Counted from the first letter of the stretch, positions 43,653 through 52,086 are shown. The stretch: 64,000 nucleotides of DNA from an uncultured Oscillospiraceae bacterium (GCA_944386055.1 CALWZP010000012.1:1-64000); one strand, 5' to 3'. The notes: generated from the letters alone by a model not told the origin. Made by a program: numbers and translations.

Positions 43653-45087
43653 CTCAGCCACCCACAAGAAAGAGGAATTCGTCCCCCGGGACCCCAGCCT
43701 GGTGAAGATGTACACCTGCGGGCCCACCGTATACCACTATGCCCACATCGGGAACCTGCGCTCCTACATCATGGAGGATGTGCTGGAGAAATTCCTGCGG
43801 TGGGAGGGCTACCCGGTGAAGCGGGTGATGAACATCACCGATGTGGGCCACCTGGCCTCCGACGCGGACACCGGGGAGGACAAGATGCTCAAGGGCGCCC
43901 GGCGGGAGCACAAGACGGTGATGGAGATCGCCAAATTCTACACCGACGCCTTCTTCGCCGACTGCGCCGACCTGAACATCAAGACCCCCGATGTGGTGGA
44001 GCCCGCCACCCGCTGCATTGACGAGTATATCGCCATCATCACCCGCCTGCTGGAGAAGGGCTACGCCTATCAGGCGGGGGGGAATGTGTACTTCGACACC
44101 AGCAGGCTGGAGCGCTACTATATCTTCAACGACCACGACGAGGAGGACCTGGCCGTGGGGGTGCGGGAGAGCGTGGAGGAGGACGGCAACAAGCGCAATA
44201 AGGCGGACTTCGTCCTCTGGTTCACCAAGAGCAAGTTCGAGGACCAGGCCCTGAAGTGGGATTCCCCCTGGGGGGTGGGCTATCCCGGCTGGCACATCGA
44301 GTGCTCCGGCATCTCCATCAAGCACCTGGGGGAGTATCTGGACATCCACTGCGGCGGCATCGACAACGCCTTCCCCCACCACACCAACGAGATCGCCCAG
44401 TCAGAGGCGTACCTGGGCCACCCCTGGTGCCGGTACTGGATGCATGTCCACCACCTGAACACCAGCGACGGCAAGATGTCCAAGTCCAAGGGGGAGTTCC
44501 TCACCGTCTCCCTGCTGAAGGAGAAGGGGTACGACCCCCTCGCCTACCGCTTCTTCTGCCTGCAGAGTCACTACCGCAAGGCGCTGGTGTTCTCCTGGGA
44601 GAACCTGGACAACGCAGCGGGGGCGTACCGCAAGCTCATCGACCGCATCGCCGCCCTCCGGCCGGCGGACGGGCCGGTGGACCAGGGGGCGGTGGAGGAG
44701 GCCAAAGCCCGCTTTGACAAGGCGGTGGGCAACGACCTGAACACCTCCATGGGCATCACCGCCCTCTATGACGCCCTGAAGGTCAAGACCAACGACGCCA
44801 CCAAGCTGGCCATCCTGGACAGTTTTGACCAGGTGCTCTCCCTGTCCCTGCTTCCCAAGGCGGCGGCAGTCCGGGCGGAGCAGGAGAAGGTGAAGGCCGT
44901 CCAGGCCCAGGGGGGCTACACCGTCACCGGCGAGGGGGACCCGGACATCGACGCGCTGGTGCGCGCCCGGGGGGAGGCCAAGAAGGCCAAGAACTTCGCC
45001 GAGGCCGACCGCATCCGGGAGGAGCTGAAGCAGCAGGGCATCGAGATCACCGATGTCCCCGGCGGGGCGGTGTGGAAGCGGATTTAA
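43639..45087 (+). CDS. cysS: Cysteinyl-tRNA synthetase
   Basis: Charges tRNA-Cys. 482 residues: zinc/active-site CGPTVYHYAHIGNLRSY near 26-42 (HIGH motif), WHIECSGISIKHLG near 217, KMSKS motif DGKMSKSKGEF near 275. The second ATG (43639) is preferred, 9 nt after GGAG; the first (43633) lies only 3 nt from it. Cotranscribed with cysE under the T-box. Confidence 0.95.
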   Translation: MYLYNSATHKKEEFVPRDPSLVKMYTCGPTVYHYAHIGNLRSYIMEDVLEKFLRWEGYPVKRVMNITDVGHLASDADTGEDKMLKGARREHKTVMEIAKFYTDAFFADCADLNIKTPDVVEPATRCIDEYIAIITRLLEKGYAYQAGGNVYFDTSRLERYYIFNDHDEEDLAVGVRESVEEDGNKRNKADFVLWFTKSKFEDQALKWDSPWGVGYPGWHIECSGISIKHLGEYLDIHCGGIDNAFPHHTNEIAQSEAYLGHPWCRYWMHVHHLNTSDGKMSKSKGEFLTVSLLKEKGYDPLAYRFFCLQSHYRKALVFSWENLDNAAGAYRKLIDRIAALRPADGPVDQGAVEEAKARFDKAVGNDLNTSMGITALYDALKVKTNDATKLAILDSFDQVLSLSLLPKAAAVRAEQEKVKAVQAQGGYTVTGEGDPDIDALVRARGEAKKAKNFAEADRIREELKQQGIEITDVPGGAVWKRI

Positions 45088-45119
45088 GCCGCCGTTTCCG
45101 TTCATCGGGAAGAACATGA

Positions 45120-45160
45120 GAGCAGCCGCAGCCCGACGGGCCGCGGCTGCTCGTGTTTTC
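45120..45160 (+). terminator. Terminator of cysE-cysS
   Basis: GAGCAGCCGC and complement GCGGCTGCTC around a loop that itself pairs, followed by GTGTTTTC. Confidence 0.8.
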
Positions 45161-45164
45161 GCAC

Positions 45165-45908
45165 TCAGATGCCCAGAGCCGTCCGCACCAGGAAGATGAT
45201 AAACAGATGCCCGGGGTAGAAGGCGTAGAAGAACCACTTGGGGATCTTCAGCCCGGAGCGGGTGGTCAGGAAGATCAGGGGGGTGGACAGGATGGCGAAG
45301 ATCTCAAACCCGACGGCATGCCCGCCCACCACCAGGGCCAGGGGGTCCTCCAGGCTGCCGCCCCACAGGGCGGGAAGGTAGGACAGTACATAGAGCATCG
45401 CCCCCAGCCAGGGCTTGTTCCGGCACAGGTAGAAGATGAGGGTCAGGATGATGCCGGTGTTGGCGTAGTCCGCATTGAGCAGGTTGATGGCCAGCACCCC
45501 CACCACGAACCACCACCATCTCCGGGACTTGATGCCGTAGATGGCCAGCAGGCTGAAAAACAGGGTGACAAAGATGTTCCAGTTGGTCAGATTGGCCCAG
45601 AAGGCCTCGGGGTGGAAGGCCAGCGCGTAGAAGGGCTGGGAGATGACGGCGAAGATGGCCAGCCGCCCCAGGTACCGCCGGATGTCGTGGGTGTACATCA
45701 GCCCCACCGTCAGGCAGTAGCAGAAGATGGGGAAGGCCAGCCGCCCCACCCACCGAAAGGCCGGATATTGGGGGAAGAAGACGGTGCCCACATGGTCGAC
45801 CACCATACACACGATGGCGATGAGCTTGAGCAGGTCGGTGTCCAGGTTGGTCCTCAGCCTCGGCGCCGGGGACTGCGGCTGTGTTTGTGACTGTGTCTCT
45901 GCGTCCAT
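45165..45908 (-). CDS. TraX-family membrane protein
   Basis: 247 residues, about eight hydrophobic segments. The family signature DLLKLIAIVCMVVDHVGTVFF appears near 24-44. TraX relatives are acyltransferase-like membrane proteins; the one from F plasmids acetylates pilin, while chromosomal copies in Clostridia are uncharacterised. AAAGGAG lies 8 nt before ATG 45908. A promoter sits 300 bp upstream, leaving a long structured leader. Confidence 0.85.
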   Translation of the reverse strand: MDAETQSQTQPQSPAPRLRTNLDTDLLKLIAIVCMVVDHVGTVFFPQYPAFRWVGRLAFPIFCYCLTVGLMYTHDIRRYLGRLAIFAVISQPFYALAFHPEAFWANLTNWNIFVTLFFSLLAIYGIKSRRWWWFVVGVLAINLLNADYANTGIILTLIFYLCRNKPWLGAMLYVLSYLPALWGGSLEDPLALVVGGHAVGFEIFAILSTPLIFLTTRSGLKIPKWFFYAFYPGHLFIIFLVRTALGI

Positions 45909-45950
45909 GATCTGTGCTCCTTTTTCTATGGTCGTTTTCCACCGCGCCGG

Positions 45951-46216
45951 CCCCTGGGGGCTTTCGCCCCCGGGGCGGCGGGCGGAAAACAAAAACGCCG
46001 TGCAGGGCAGTGCCTACACAGCGGGAGAAGCAAAATGCCTCTTCATGCGACACAGACACACAGGACACAGCGGCAAAACCACCCTTTACAAGAAAGGCCG
46101 GACTGTCGTATAATATCCCATGCGGTGCGGCCTTTCGGCCGTTGTGTAGGTGAGCGAGCACCTGCGCAGGTTTCCAGGTGTTCCCGCACCTGGAAACTGC
46201 CGCATTTTTGTTTTCC
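45951..46216 (-). other. Long structured leader of the TraX gene
   Basis: The 300-nt leader has hairpins GTTTCCAGGTG/CACCTGGAAAC (46170-46197), AGGTG/CACCT (46148-46163) and a GGGGGC-TTTC-GCCCCC hairpin (45951-45975) near the ribosome binding site. AGGTG and CACCT segments of the first two can swap partners. It looks regulatory, but I match no known class. Confidence 0.4.
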
Positions 46217-46222
46217 GTGTCG

Positions 46223-46251
46223 ATTATAGCAGGAAACACCGGCCATTGCAA
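46223..46251 (-). promoter_or_regulatory. Promoter of the TraX leader
   Basis: Minus strand: TTGCAA (46246-46251), 17-bp spacer, TATAAT (46223-46228). Confidence 0.85.
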
Positions 46252-46301
46252 GAGGCTTTCACCCTCCTCACCGCCCCCGGCTGGAGGCGGCGAACAAAAC
46301 G

Positions 46302-46333
46302 GGGCGGGACCCGGTGGAGACCGGGTCCCGCCC
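46302..46333 (-). terminator. Terminator of the TetR gene
   Basis: A 14-bp stem GGGCGGGACCCGGT with complement and 4-nt loop; on the minus strand it is followed by CGTTTTGTTC. Confidence 0.85.
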
Positions 46334-46338
46334 TGTTG

Positions 46339-46935
46339 TCATGTCTGCTCCTCCTCCGTGGGAGAGACGGAGCGGAGGAACAGGGAGAGGAAGGTGTCCA
46401 TGGTCCCCAGCAGGTCATAGCTTCCGTTGTGCCGTGTCCAGTCCACCGACACCCCCCGCAGGGCGATGAGGTACAGCCGGGTCAGCTCCTCCGCGGGCAG
46501 GGAGCGGGTGATCTGCTCCACCTCCTGCCCCCGGCGGAACAGCTCCGCTACCTTTACCACCAGGGCCCTGGGCCGGCCGCTGAGATCGGTGTCAAAGGGC
46601 TCGATGGCGGCGATCAGCCGGGAGCGCTCCAAGTCGTTGCCCTGGATATAGGAGGCGAAGCCCCGGGCCAGCAGGCGCAGATCCTCCCGCTGATCCGGGT
46701 GAGTCAGGGAGGGGAAGACCGTCTCCTCCAGCGCCTCGTCCACCAGGGAGAGAAGCCCCACCAGAAGGTCGGACTTCCTGCTGAAATAGTGATAGAAGGA
46801 GCCGATGGAGATGTCCGCCGCCTCGCAGATGTCGGACACGCTCAGGGCGTCGAAGGGGGTGTCGTTCATAAGCCGGATGGCGGTCTCGATGATCTCGGTG
46901 CGGCGCTTGAGCTGCTTTTGCTGTACCTTGGACAT
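46339..46935 (-). CDS. TetR-family transcriptional regulator
   Basis: 198 residues with an N-terminal helix-turn-helix (ALSVSDICEAADISIGSFYHYFSRKSDLL near 30-58). GGGAGG precedes ATG 46935. Its promoter lies in the gap to the upstream P-loop gene, so it is transcribed separately from that gene. No divergent target is visible; regulated genes are unknown. Confidence 0.88.
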   Translation of the reverse strand: MSKVQQKQLKRRTEIIETAIRLMNDTPFDALSVSDICEAADISIGSFYHYFSRKSDLLVGLLSLVDEALEETVFPSLTHPDQREDLRLLARGFASYIQGNDLERSRLIAAIEPFDTDLSGRPRALVVKVAELFRRGQEVEQITRSLPAEELTRLYLIALRGVSVDWTRHNGSYDLLGTMDTFLSLFLRSVSPTEEEQT

Positions 46936-46968
46936 CTCCGTCCCTCCCTGTGGATGGTCTGTGCCTCC

Positions 46969-46997
46969 ATTATAGGGGAAGGGGAGGAAAATGTCAA
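46969..46997 (-). promoter_or_regulatory. Promoter of the TetR gene
   Basis: Minus strand: TTGACA (46992-46997), 17-bp spacer, TATAAT (46969-46974), both perfect consensus. Confidence 0.9.
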
Positions 46998-47009
46998 AGA
47001 CTGCGTTGC

Positions 47010-48092
47010 TCAGGCCAGAGCCAGGATCTCCGCCGTCACCTGTCCGGCCAGCATTTCCACCCGGCCGAAGTCCACATGGGGATTGTAGAGCTTCTCCAGC
47101 CGGTCGTGCATGGCCTTGGCCTGGGCCAGGGAGTCCACCGCCTCCTCCACCAGGGCGGCGGAGACTTTCCGGGCGAAGCGGAGCCGGGGCCGCTGCTGCC
47201 GCACCAGGGCGGCGTCCGCCATGGCGTCCAGCCGCAGCCGGCGGTAGGGCCGGGCAGGGAAGGGGGACTCGGGGGTGGAGGTGACGAAGGCCAGGGACAG
47301 GTCGGGGAGCAGCAGATGCTCCAGCCGGTCGGGCTCCATGGGGGAGGGACAGGCAATCACCGGGTGGCCCGCCGCCGACGCGGCGGAGAGCAGGCAGGTG
47401 AGCAGGGTGTGTCCGGTCCCGTAGGTGTCCGCCAGCTCATAGACCCGCTGGCACTGGGCCTGGACGGTGGGGAAGAGGGTCATCACCCCCTTGTGGGTCA
47501 CCCCGCTGAGAAAGCGCTGGGTGACCGCGCCGGGCGCGCCGCCGGTCCTGGGCAGCTCCCGCCCGGCGATGCCCCGTGCCCGCTTGGCCAGCCGCTGCTG
47601 CAGCGGAGGGGTGTCCAGGGTGGCCCGCATATCCCGGCGGATCTCTGCCGCCGCCCCCAGGCAGCGGTAGGCGCGCTGGTAGCAGCCCCGATAGCCCGAC
47701 ATGCAGTCGGCAAGCTCCTTCCGCAGAGGGCGCAGCGCCTCGCGGTCGTAGCAGCTGCCCAGGTCGAGATAGCTCTCCACGGCGCCGGGGCAGGTGGGCT
47801 CCACCACATGGGGGGCCGTGCCGTCCACCAGGGCGATGTGCAGGGTGGGGAAGATCACCGCGTCCAGCGAGTCGGGGTCGCCGGAGCAGAGGATGTACTG
47901 GGCGGGGTGGCCGGCCTCCTCCACCGCCGCGCCCACCCGGCGCATCAAAGTGGATTTGCCGCAGCCGGGGCCGCCCTTGAGGAGATAGACCGCCCTGGCC
48001 GTGTCCAGCGGGATCAGCTCGTGGTACAGGGAGTAAAAGCCCTTGGGGGAATTGGCGCCCAGAAAATATTGGATCTGTGGACTGCGCTCCAT
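47010..48092 (-). CDS. PRK06851-like P-loop protein
   Basis: 360 residues with two NTPase-like halves. The first has a good Walker A (LLKGGPGCGKSTLMRR near 37-52). The second has YGTGHTLLTC near 225, where the expected lysine is His, so that site is probably inactive. Phrases such as PSPMEPDRLEHLLLPDLSLAFVTS fit the family I know as PRK06851, of unknown function. GGAGG precedes ATG 48092. Confidence 0.75.
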   Translation of the reverse strand: MERSPQIQYFLGANSPKGFYSLYHELIPLDTARAVYLLKGGPGCGKSTLMRRVGAAVEEAGHPAQYILCSGDPDSLDAVIFPTLHIALVDGTAPHVVEPTCPGAVESYLDLGSCYDREALRPLRKELADCMSGYRGCYQRAYRCLGAAAEIRRDMRATLDTPPLQQRLAKRARGIAGRELPRTGGAPGAVTQRFLSGVTHKGVMTLFPTVQAQCQRVYELADTYGTGHTLLTCLLSAASAAGHPVIACPSPMEPDRLEHLLLPDLSLAFVTSTPESPFPARPYRRLRLDAMADAALVRQQRPRLRFARKVSAALVEEAVDSLAQAKAMHDRLEKLYNPHVDFGRVEMLAGQVTAEILALA

Positions 48093-48202
48093 AGCAAAAC
48101 CTCCATTACTGAGTGTTCTCTACTGGCAGGATATGCCGGCCGGGGACGGAAGGTGCGGCAGATCCGCGGTCAGAGCGGTGAAACGGAGAAAAAATCGGGG
48201 AT

Positions 48203-48217
48203 GCAACCGCCGGTTGC
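48203..48217. promoter_or_regulatory. Palindromic operator upstream of XRE-membrane gene 2
   Basis: GCAACCG, central C, CGGTTGC. The centre lies 29 bp before the -35, matching the dyad upstream of XRE gene 1 (core ACCGCCGGT, 30 bp). Confidence 0.6.
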
Positions 48218-48238
48218 TAAATTTTCAAGCCGTCTTGG

Positions 48239-48267
48239 TGGACAGGAAAGCGGCGGGCGGCTATACT
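48239..48267 (+). promoter_or_regulatory. Promoter of XRE-membrane gene 2
   Basis: TGGACA (48239-48244), 17-bp spacer, TATACT (48262-48267). Confidence 0.75.
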
Positions 48268-48294
48268 GAGGTCAGTGACAAAAGGAGAGAGGAT

Positions 48295-49134
48295 GTGGCG
48301 CGAATGAGTCAAAGCGAGAGCCTGGGGATGCGGATCTGCCGCCTGCGGGGCGACAAGCGGCTGTCCCAGGGGGATCTGGCGGACCTGCTGGGGGTCTCCC
48401 GGCAGTCGGTGAGCAAGTGGGAGACGGACAGCTCGGTGCCCGACCTGGACAAGCTGGTGCGCATGGCGGAGCTGTTTGAGGTGAGCCTGGACGAGCTGGT
48501 CCTGGGCCGGGAGAAGGAGGACTCTGCGTCCTCGGCACACCCGGCGCCGGCGGCCTTCCCCGTGCGACATGCGGTGGGCATCGCCCTGCTGTGCCTGGCC
48601 GGACTGACGGTGATCCTGTGCACGGTGCTGGGCGGGCTCCTGGAGGGGCTGGTGCTGGCGCTGCCCTTCCTGGCCTGCGGGGTCATCTGCCTGGCGGCAA
48701 AGCGGCACCCGGGGCTGTGGTGCGGGTGGGCGGTATACCTGCTGGTGGGGGGATATCTGTCCTGGGCCACCGGGACCCGCTGGAGCGCGATCGTGTACAC
48801 CTTCCGTTATCTGGACCTGGGCTCGCCGGTCCATGTGGCCATGGCCTGGGGCATGGTGCTGATCGCCGCCCTGCTCGTCTTCGCCACCGCCCGGGCGTTT
48901 CGGGGGACGCGGCTGTCCCCTTCCCGGCGGAGCGTCGTCCTGACGGCGGCGGGGTGGGTGATATGGCTGCTGGCCACCGTGACGCCCCTGGGGGGCTATG
49001 TGGTGTGGCCGCTGTATCTCCTCCTGGACAGCAGCTGGGTCTTCCAGCTCTGGGACCTGCTGCGCCTGGCCGCCCTCACGGCGCTGGTGTGTGTCACCGC
49101 CGCCCTGCGCCGGGGAAGGGGAGAGAAGGCGTGA
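48295..49134 (+). CDS. XRE-family regulator fused to a multi-helix membrane domain (2)
   Basis: 279 residues. XRE helix-turn-helix (RLRGDKRLSQGDLADLLGV, SRQSVSKWETDSSVPDLDKL near 14-55), then from about residue 85 six or seven hydrophobic segments. GTG 48295 is preferred, 7 nt after AAAGGAG; ATG 48304 is too far from it. It resembles the gene at 24874 in plan and shares its operator-like dyad. The sensed signal is unknown. Confidence 0.83.
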   Translation: MARMSQSESLGMRICRLRGDKRLSQGDLADLLGVSRQSVSKWETDSSVPDLDKLVRMAELFEVSLDELVLGREKEDSASSAHPAPAAFPVRHAVGIALLCLAGLTVILCTVLGGLLEGLVLALPFLACGVICLAAKRHPGLWCGWAVYLLVGGYLSWATGTRWSAIVYTFRYLDLGSPVHVAMAWGMVLIAALLVFATARAFRGTRLSPSRRSVVLTAAGWVIWLLATVTPLGGYVVWPLYLLLDSSWVFQLWDLLRLAALTALVCVTAALRRGRGEKA

Positions 49135-49185
49135 CCGTCCACCTGCCGGTCCCCACCATCCAGGAGACCGGCGAAGGGCACAAAG

Positions 49186-49229
49186 TGGTCCCCCGGGGCT
49201 TGACAAGTCCCGGGGGACCATGGTAGAGT
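49186..49229 (+). promoter_or_regulatory. fhs promoter with the -35 inside an inverted repeat
   Basis: TTGACA (49200-49205), 18-bp spacer, TAGAGT (49224-49229). A perfect 12-bp inverted repeat TGGTCCCCCGGG (49186-49197) and complement (49209-49220) brackets the -35, so it may be an operator or double as a hairpin ending the XRE transcript. Confidence 0.6.
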
Positions 49230-49235
49230 AAACAT

Positions 49236-49333
49236 GAGCCATATGACTGACGGAAGTGGAGAGAAACCACATGGAGTATGGCGGACAAAAGCCGACCGTC
49301 TGGGCGCACGATCATCCGGTGCGTCCTTTTTTT
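49236..49333 (+). ncRNA. ZTP (pfl) riboswitch
   Basis: Shows the class's core: ATGACTGACGGAAGTGG, AGAAACCAC, ATGGAGTAT, a spacer hairpin GGCGGACAAAAGCC, then GACCGTCTGGGC, and a terminator hairpin GGGCGCAC/GGTGCGTCC with seven T. ZTP riboswitches sense the purine-pathway intermediate ZTP when folate one-carbon units run short and turn on genes such as fhs, which follows. Confidence 0.9.
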
Positions 49334-49380
49334 GCGCCCGACGGAGGGCGGGGCCGCACCGAGCAAAGGAGCTGTTTGAG

Positions 49381-51045
49381 ATGAAGTCCGACATTCAGAT
49401 CGCACAGGAAGCCCAGCTGCGGCCCATCAGCGAGGTGGCCGCGGCTGCGGGCATCGACGAGAGCCTGCTGGAACACTACGGGAAGGTGAAGGCAAAGATC
49501 GACACGCGGCCTCTCCGGGACCTGCCCCGGAAGGGCAAGCTGATCCTGGTCACCGCCATCAACCCCACCCCCGCCGGGGAGGGCAAGACCACCACCAGCG
49601 TGGGCCTGTCCGACGCCCTGCGGCGGCTGGGCAAGAACACCATCCTCTGTTTGCGGGAGCCCTCCCTGGGCCCCGTATTCGGCATCAAGGGGGGCGCCGC
49701 CGGCGGCGGGTACGCCCAGGTGGTGCCCATGGAGGACATCAACCTCCACTTCACCGGGGACTTCCACGCCATCGGCGCGGCCAACAACCTGCTGGCCGCC
49801 ATGCTGGACAACCACATCCAGCAGGGGAATCAGCTGGGCATCGATGTGAAGAAGATCACCTGGCGGCGCTGCGTGGACATGAACGACCGGCAGCTGCGCA
49901 ACATCGTGGACGGCCTGGGCGGCCGGATGCAGGGGGTCCCCCGGGAGGATGGCTTTGACATCACGGTGGCCAGCGAGATCATGGCGGTGCTGTGCCTGGC
50001 CTCCGATCTGATGGACCTGAAGGCCCGCCTGGCCCGGATGGTGGTGGCCTACACCTATGACGACAAGCCGGTCACCGCCCACGACCTGAAGGCGGAGGGG
50101 GCCATGGCCGCCCTGCTGAAGGACGCCATCAAGCCCAACCTGGTCCAGACCCTGGAGGGAACCCCAGCCCTGGTCCACGGCGGGCCCTTCGCCAATATCG
50201 CCCACGGCTGCAACTCGGTCGCCGCCACCGACACCGCCCTGAAGCTGGCGGACTATGTGGTCACCGAGGCGGGCTTCGGCGCCGACCTGGGGGCGGAGAA
50301 GTTCCTGGACATCAAGTGCCGCACCGCGGGGATGAAGCCCTCCGCCGTGGTCATCGTGGCCACGGTGAAGGCCCTGAAGTACAACGGCGGCGTGCCCAAG
50401 ACCGAGCTGGGCACGGAGAATGTAGAGGCTCTGGAGCGGGGCCTGCCCAACCTGCTCAAGCATGTGGAGAACATCACCCAGGTCTTCGGCCTGCCCGCTG
50501 TGGTGGCCATCAACCGCTTTGACAACGACACCGACGCCGAGCTGGCCCTCATCCGGGACAAGTGCCGGGCGCTGGGGGTGAATGTGGCCCTGAGCGAGGT
50601 GTGGGCCAAGGGCGGCGAAGGCGGCGAGGAGCTGGGCCGTGAGGTGCTGCGCCTGTGTGAGCAGGACAGCCGGCTCCGCTTCGCCTATGACCTGGACCGC
50701 CCCCTGCGGGAGAAGATCGAGACCATCGTCACCCGGATCTACGGCGGCGCGGGGGTTCAGTACACCTCCGCCGCGGCCAAGGAACTGGACCGCCTGGAGG
50801 CCATGGGCTTCGGCGGCCTGCCGGTGTGCATGGCCAAGACCCAGTACTCCCTGTCCGACGACCAGACCAAGCTGGGCCGGCCGGAGGGCTTCACCGTCAG
50901 CGTCAGCAAGGTGAAGGTGTCCGCCGGCGCGGGCTTCGTGGTGGTGCAGACCGGCGACATCATGACCATGCCCGGCCTGCCCAAGGTCCCGGCGGCGGAG
51001 AAGATCGATGTGGACGAAAACGGCGTGATCTCCGGACTGTTCTGA
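49381..51045 (+). CDS. fhs: Formate-tetrahydrofolate ligase
   Basis: ATP-dependent formation of 10-formyl-tetrahydrofolate from formate. 554 residues, full length. P-loop-like [18 protein letters not shown] near 62-79, [20 protein letters not shown] near 94-113, and a normal C-terminus [25 protein letters not shown] is 9 nt before ATG 49381. The ZTP riboswitch directly upstream controls it. Its 3' end is bracketed by an 18-bp inverted repeat, and partial copies of it lie downstream. Confidence 0.97.
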   Translation: MKSDIQIAQEAQLRPISEVAAAAGIDESLLEHYGKVKAKIDTRPLRDLPRKGKLILVTAINPTPAGEGKTTTSVGLSDALRRLGKNTILCLREPSLGPVFGIKGGAAGGGYAQVVPMEDINLHFTGDFHAIGAANNLLAAMLDNHIQQGNQLGIDVKKITWRRCVDMNDRQLRNIVDGLGGRMQGVPREDGFDITVASEIMAVLCLASDLMDLKARLARMVVAYTYDDKPVTAHDLKAEGAMAALLKDAIKPNLVQTLEGTPALVHGGPFANIAHGCNSVAATDTALKLADYVVTEAGFGADLGAEKFLDIKCRTAGMKPSAVVIVATVKALKYNGGVPKTELGTENVEALERGLPNLLKHVENITQVFGLPAVVAINRFDNDTDAELALIRDKCRALGVNVALSEVWAKGGEGGEELGREVLRLCEQDSRLRFAYDLDRPLREKIETIVTRIYGGAGVQYTSAAAKELDRLEAMGFGGLPVCMAKTQYSLSDDQTKLGRPEGFTVSVSKVKVSAGAGFVVVQTGDIMTMPGLPKVPAAEKIDVDENGVISGLF

Positions 51046-51063
51046 GCCGGGCATGGTCATGAT
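50959..51063. repeat. Inverted repeat around the fhs stop codon
   Basis: ATCATGACCATGCCCGGC (50959-50976, coding) and its exact complement GCCGGGCATGGTCATGAT (51046-51063), which begins right after the stop codon. Confidence 0.9.
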
Positions 51064-51184
51064 TTGACCGGGGGTCCCCCGCGCAAACCCAGCGGAGCGG
51101 TTTGCGTGGGGAAAGGAGGAGCGGCGGAGCGATCGAGCCCCCGCGCCTGCGTGGGGGCGAGAGATACGAAGCCCGCGACGACGC

Positions 51185-51261
51185 GCCCGGCCTGCCCAAG
51201 GTCCCGGCGGCGGAGAAGATCGATGTGGATGAGAACGGCGTGATCTCCGGACTGTTCTGAG
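51185..51261 (+). pseudogene. Partial copy of fhs 3' end (1)
   Basis: 77 bp repeating 50970-51046 with two mismatches, including the stop codon ([18 protein letters not shown]). Confidence 0.9.
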
Positions 51262-51333
51262 TTCGGAAGAGACCCCGGCACCGCCGAAAGGCGGGACGCC
51301 GCGGATGCGGCGCAGATCCGTAGCGCAGCGGAG

Positions 51334-51393
51334 GATCTCCGCAGGGCGGATTCATTCCGCCCGAGGATCTGAAAAAAATGGGGCCCCCGGCGG
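51334..51393 (+). repeat. 60-bp repeat module, copy 2
   Basis: GATC, TCCGCAGGGCGG, ATTCAT, TCCGCCCGAGGATC, a run of seven A, TGGGGCCCC, then CGGCGG. It corresponds to 32441-32500 and again lies just before a duplicated gene end. Confidence 0.75.
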
Positions 51394-51411
51394 GCGGGAG
51401 CCCGCTGGGGC

Positions 51412-51500
51412 GGACGAAAACGGCGTGATCTCCGGGCTGTTCTGAGCCGGGCATGGTCATGATTTGACCGGGGGTCCCCTGCGCAAAACCAGCGGAGCGG
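51412..51500 (+). pseudogene. Partial copy of fhs 3' end (2)
   Basis: 89 bp repeating 51012-51100 with three mismatches, covering the last codons ([10 protein letters not shown]), the stop and downstream sequence with the outer inverted-repeat arm. Confidence 0.9.
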
Positions 51501-51517
51501 GGAGCAATCAAAAGACG

Positions 51518-51553
51518 AACAGCAGGCCGCGCCATATGGCGCGGCCTGCTGTT
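51518..51553. terminator. 36-bp perfect palindrome, bidirectional terminator
   Basis: AACAGCAGGCCGCGCCAT and its complement, centred at 51535/51536, with TTTGATTC on the plus side and CGTCTTTTG on the minus side. It sits between the convergent fhs and TIGR04076 units. Confidence 0.8.
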
Positions 51554-51573
51554 TGATTCGAATGGAGGGGTTC

Positions 51574-51918
51574 TCACCGCACCGGAGTATAGTCGATGAC
51601 GGACTCCTCGTCGGTGGCCTCCAGCTTGAAAATGACGGGGCGCAGGCCGTCGTTGCAGGAGCAGATGGCCACCCCGGGAGTGCGGATCCAGTCCCCGTAG
51701 TAGAATACATCGTTCCCCGCCCCGTGGGCCAGGGCGAAGACATACTGGTAGATGGCCTTCCACGCCTCGTCGCACAGCCCCTCCGGCTTGGCGTAGTCGG
51801 CGTAGAACACCTGCCCCTCCTTCATCATGGGGCAGGCGGTGAGGCCCTCCGCCCCGTACTCCTTGGCCAGCTCCTGGTCCAGGGTGGTCTTCAGCACCGT
51901 GATCTTGACTTTGTTCAC
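51574..51918 (-). CDS. TIGR04076 family protein
   Basis: 114 residues. Matches my memory of the TIGR04076 family: VKITVLKTTLDQELAKEYG at the start, CPMMKEGQVFYADYAKPEGLCDEAW near 29-53, GVAICSCNDGLRPVIFKLE near 82-100. Function unknown; conserved cysteines suggest a metal or redox role. The start is GTG 51918, 6 nt after GGAGGGG. It follows asnS but is separated by a terminator. Confidence 0.85.
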   Translation of the reverse strand: MNKVKITVLKTTLDQELAKEYGAEGLTACPMMKEGQVFYADYAKPEGLCDEAWKAIYQYVFALAHGAGNDVFYYGDWIRTPGVAICSCNDGLRPVIFKLEATDEESVIDYTPVR

Positions 51919-51946
51919 TGTGATCCCCTCCGTTTTTTAAATTGGA

Positions 51947-51975
51947 CCCCGGCGGGGACAGCCTCCCCGCCGGGG
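51947..51975. terminator. Terminator downstream of asnS
   Basis: CCCCGGCGGGGA, 5-nt loop, TCCCCGCCGGGG, with AAATTGG/CCAATTT extending the stem, so both strands carry a T-rich tail. Confidence 0.8.
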
Positions 51976-52086
51976 CCCAATTTTGCTCGCTTCAGACTTT
52001 GCCGCAGCTCCGCGCCGTACCATCTGTGATGGGGCCCCGATGTGGAGCTGGGGGCCCTTCTCCATGCTGCGGCCCGGCCGTTCTCT

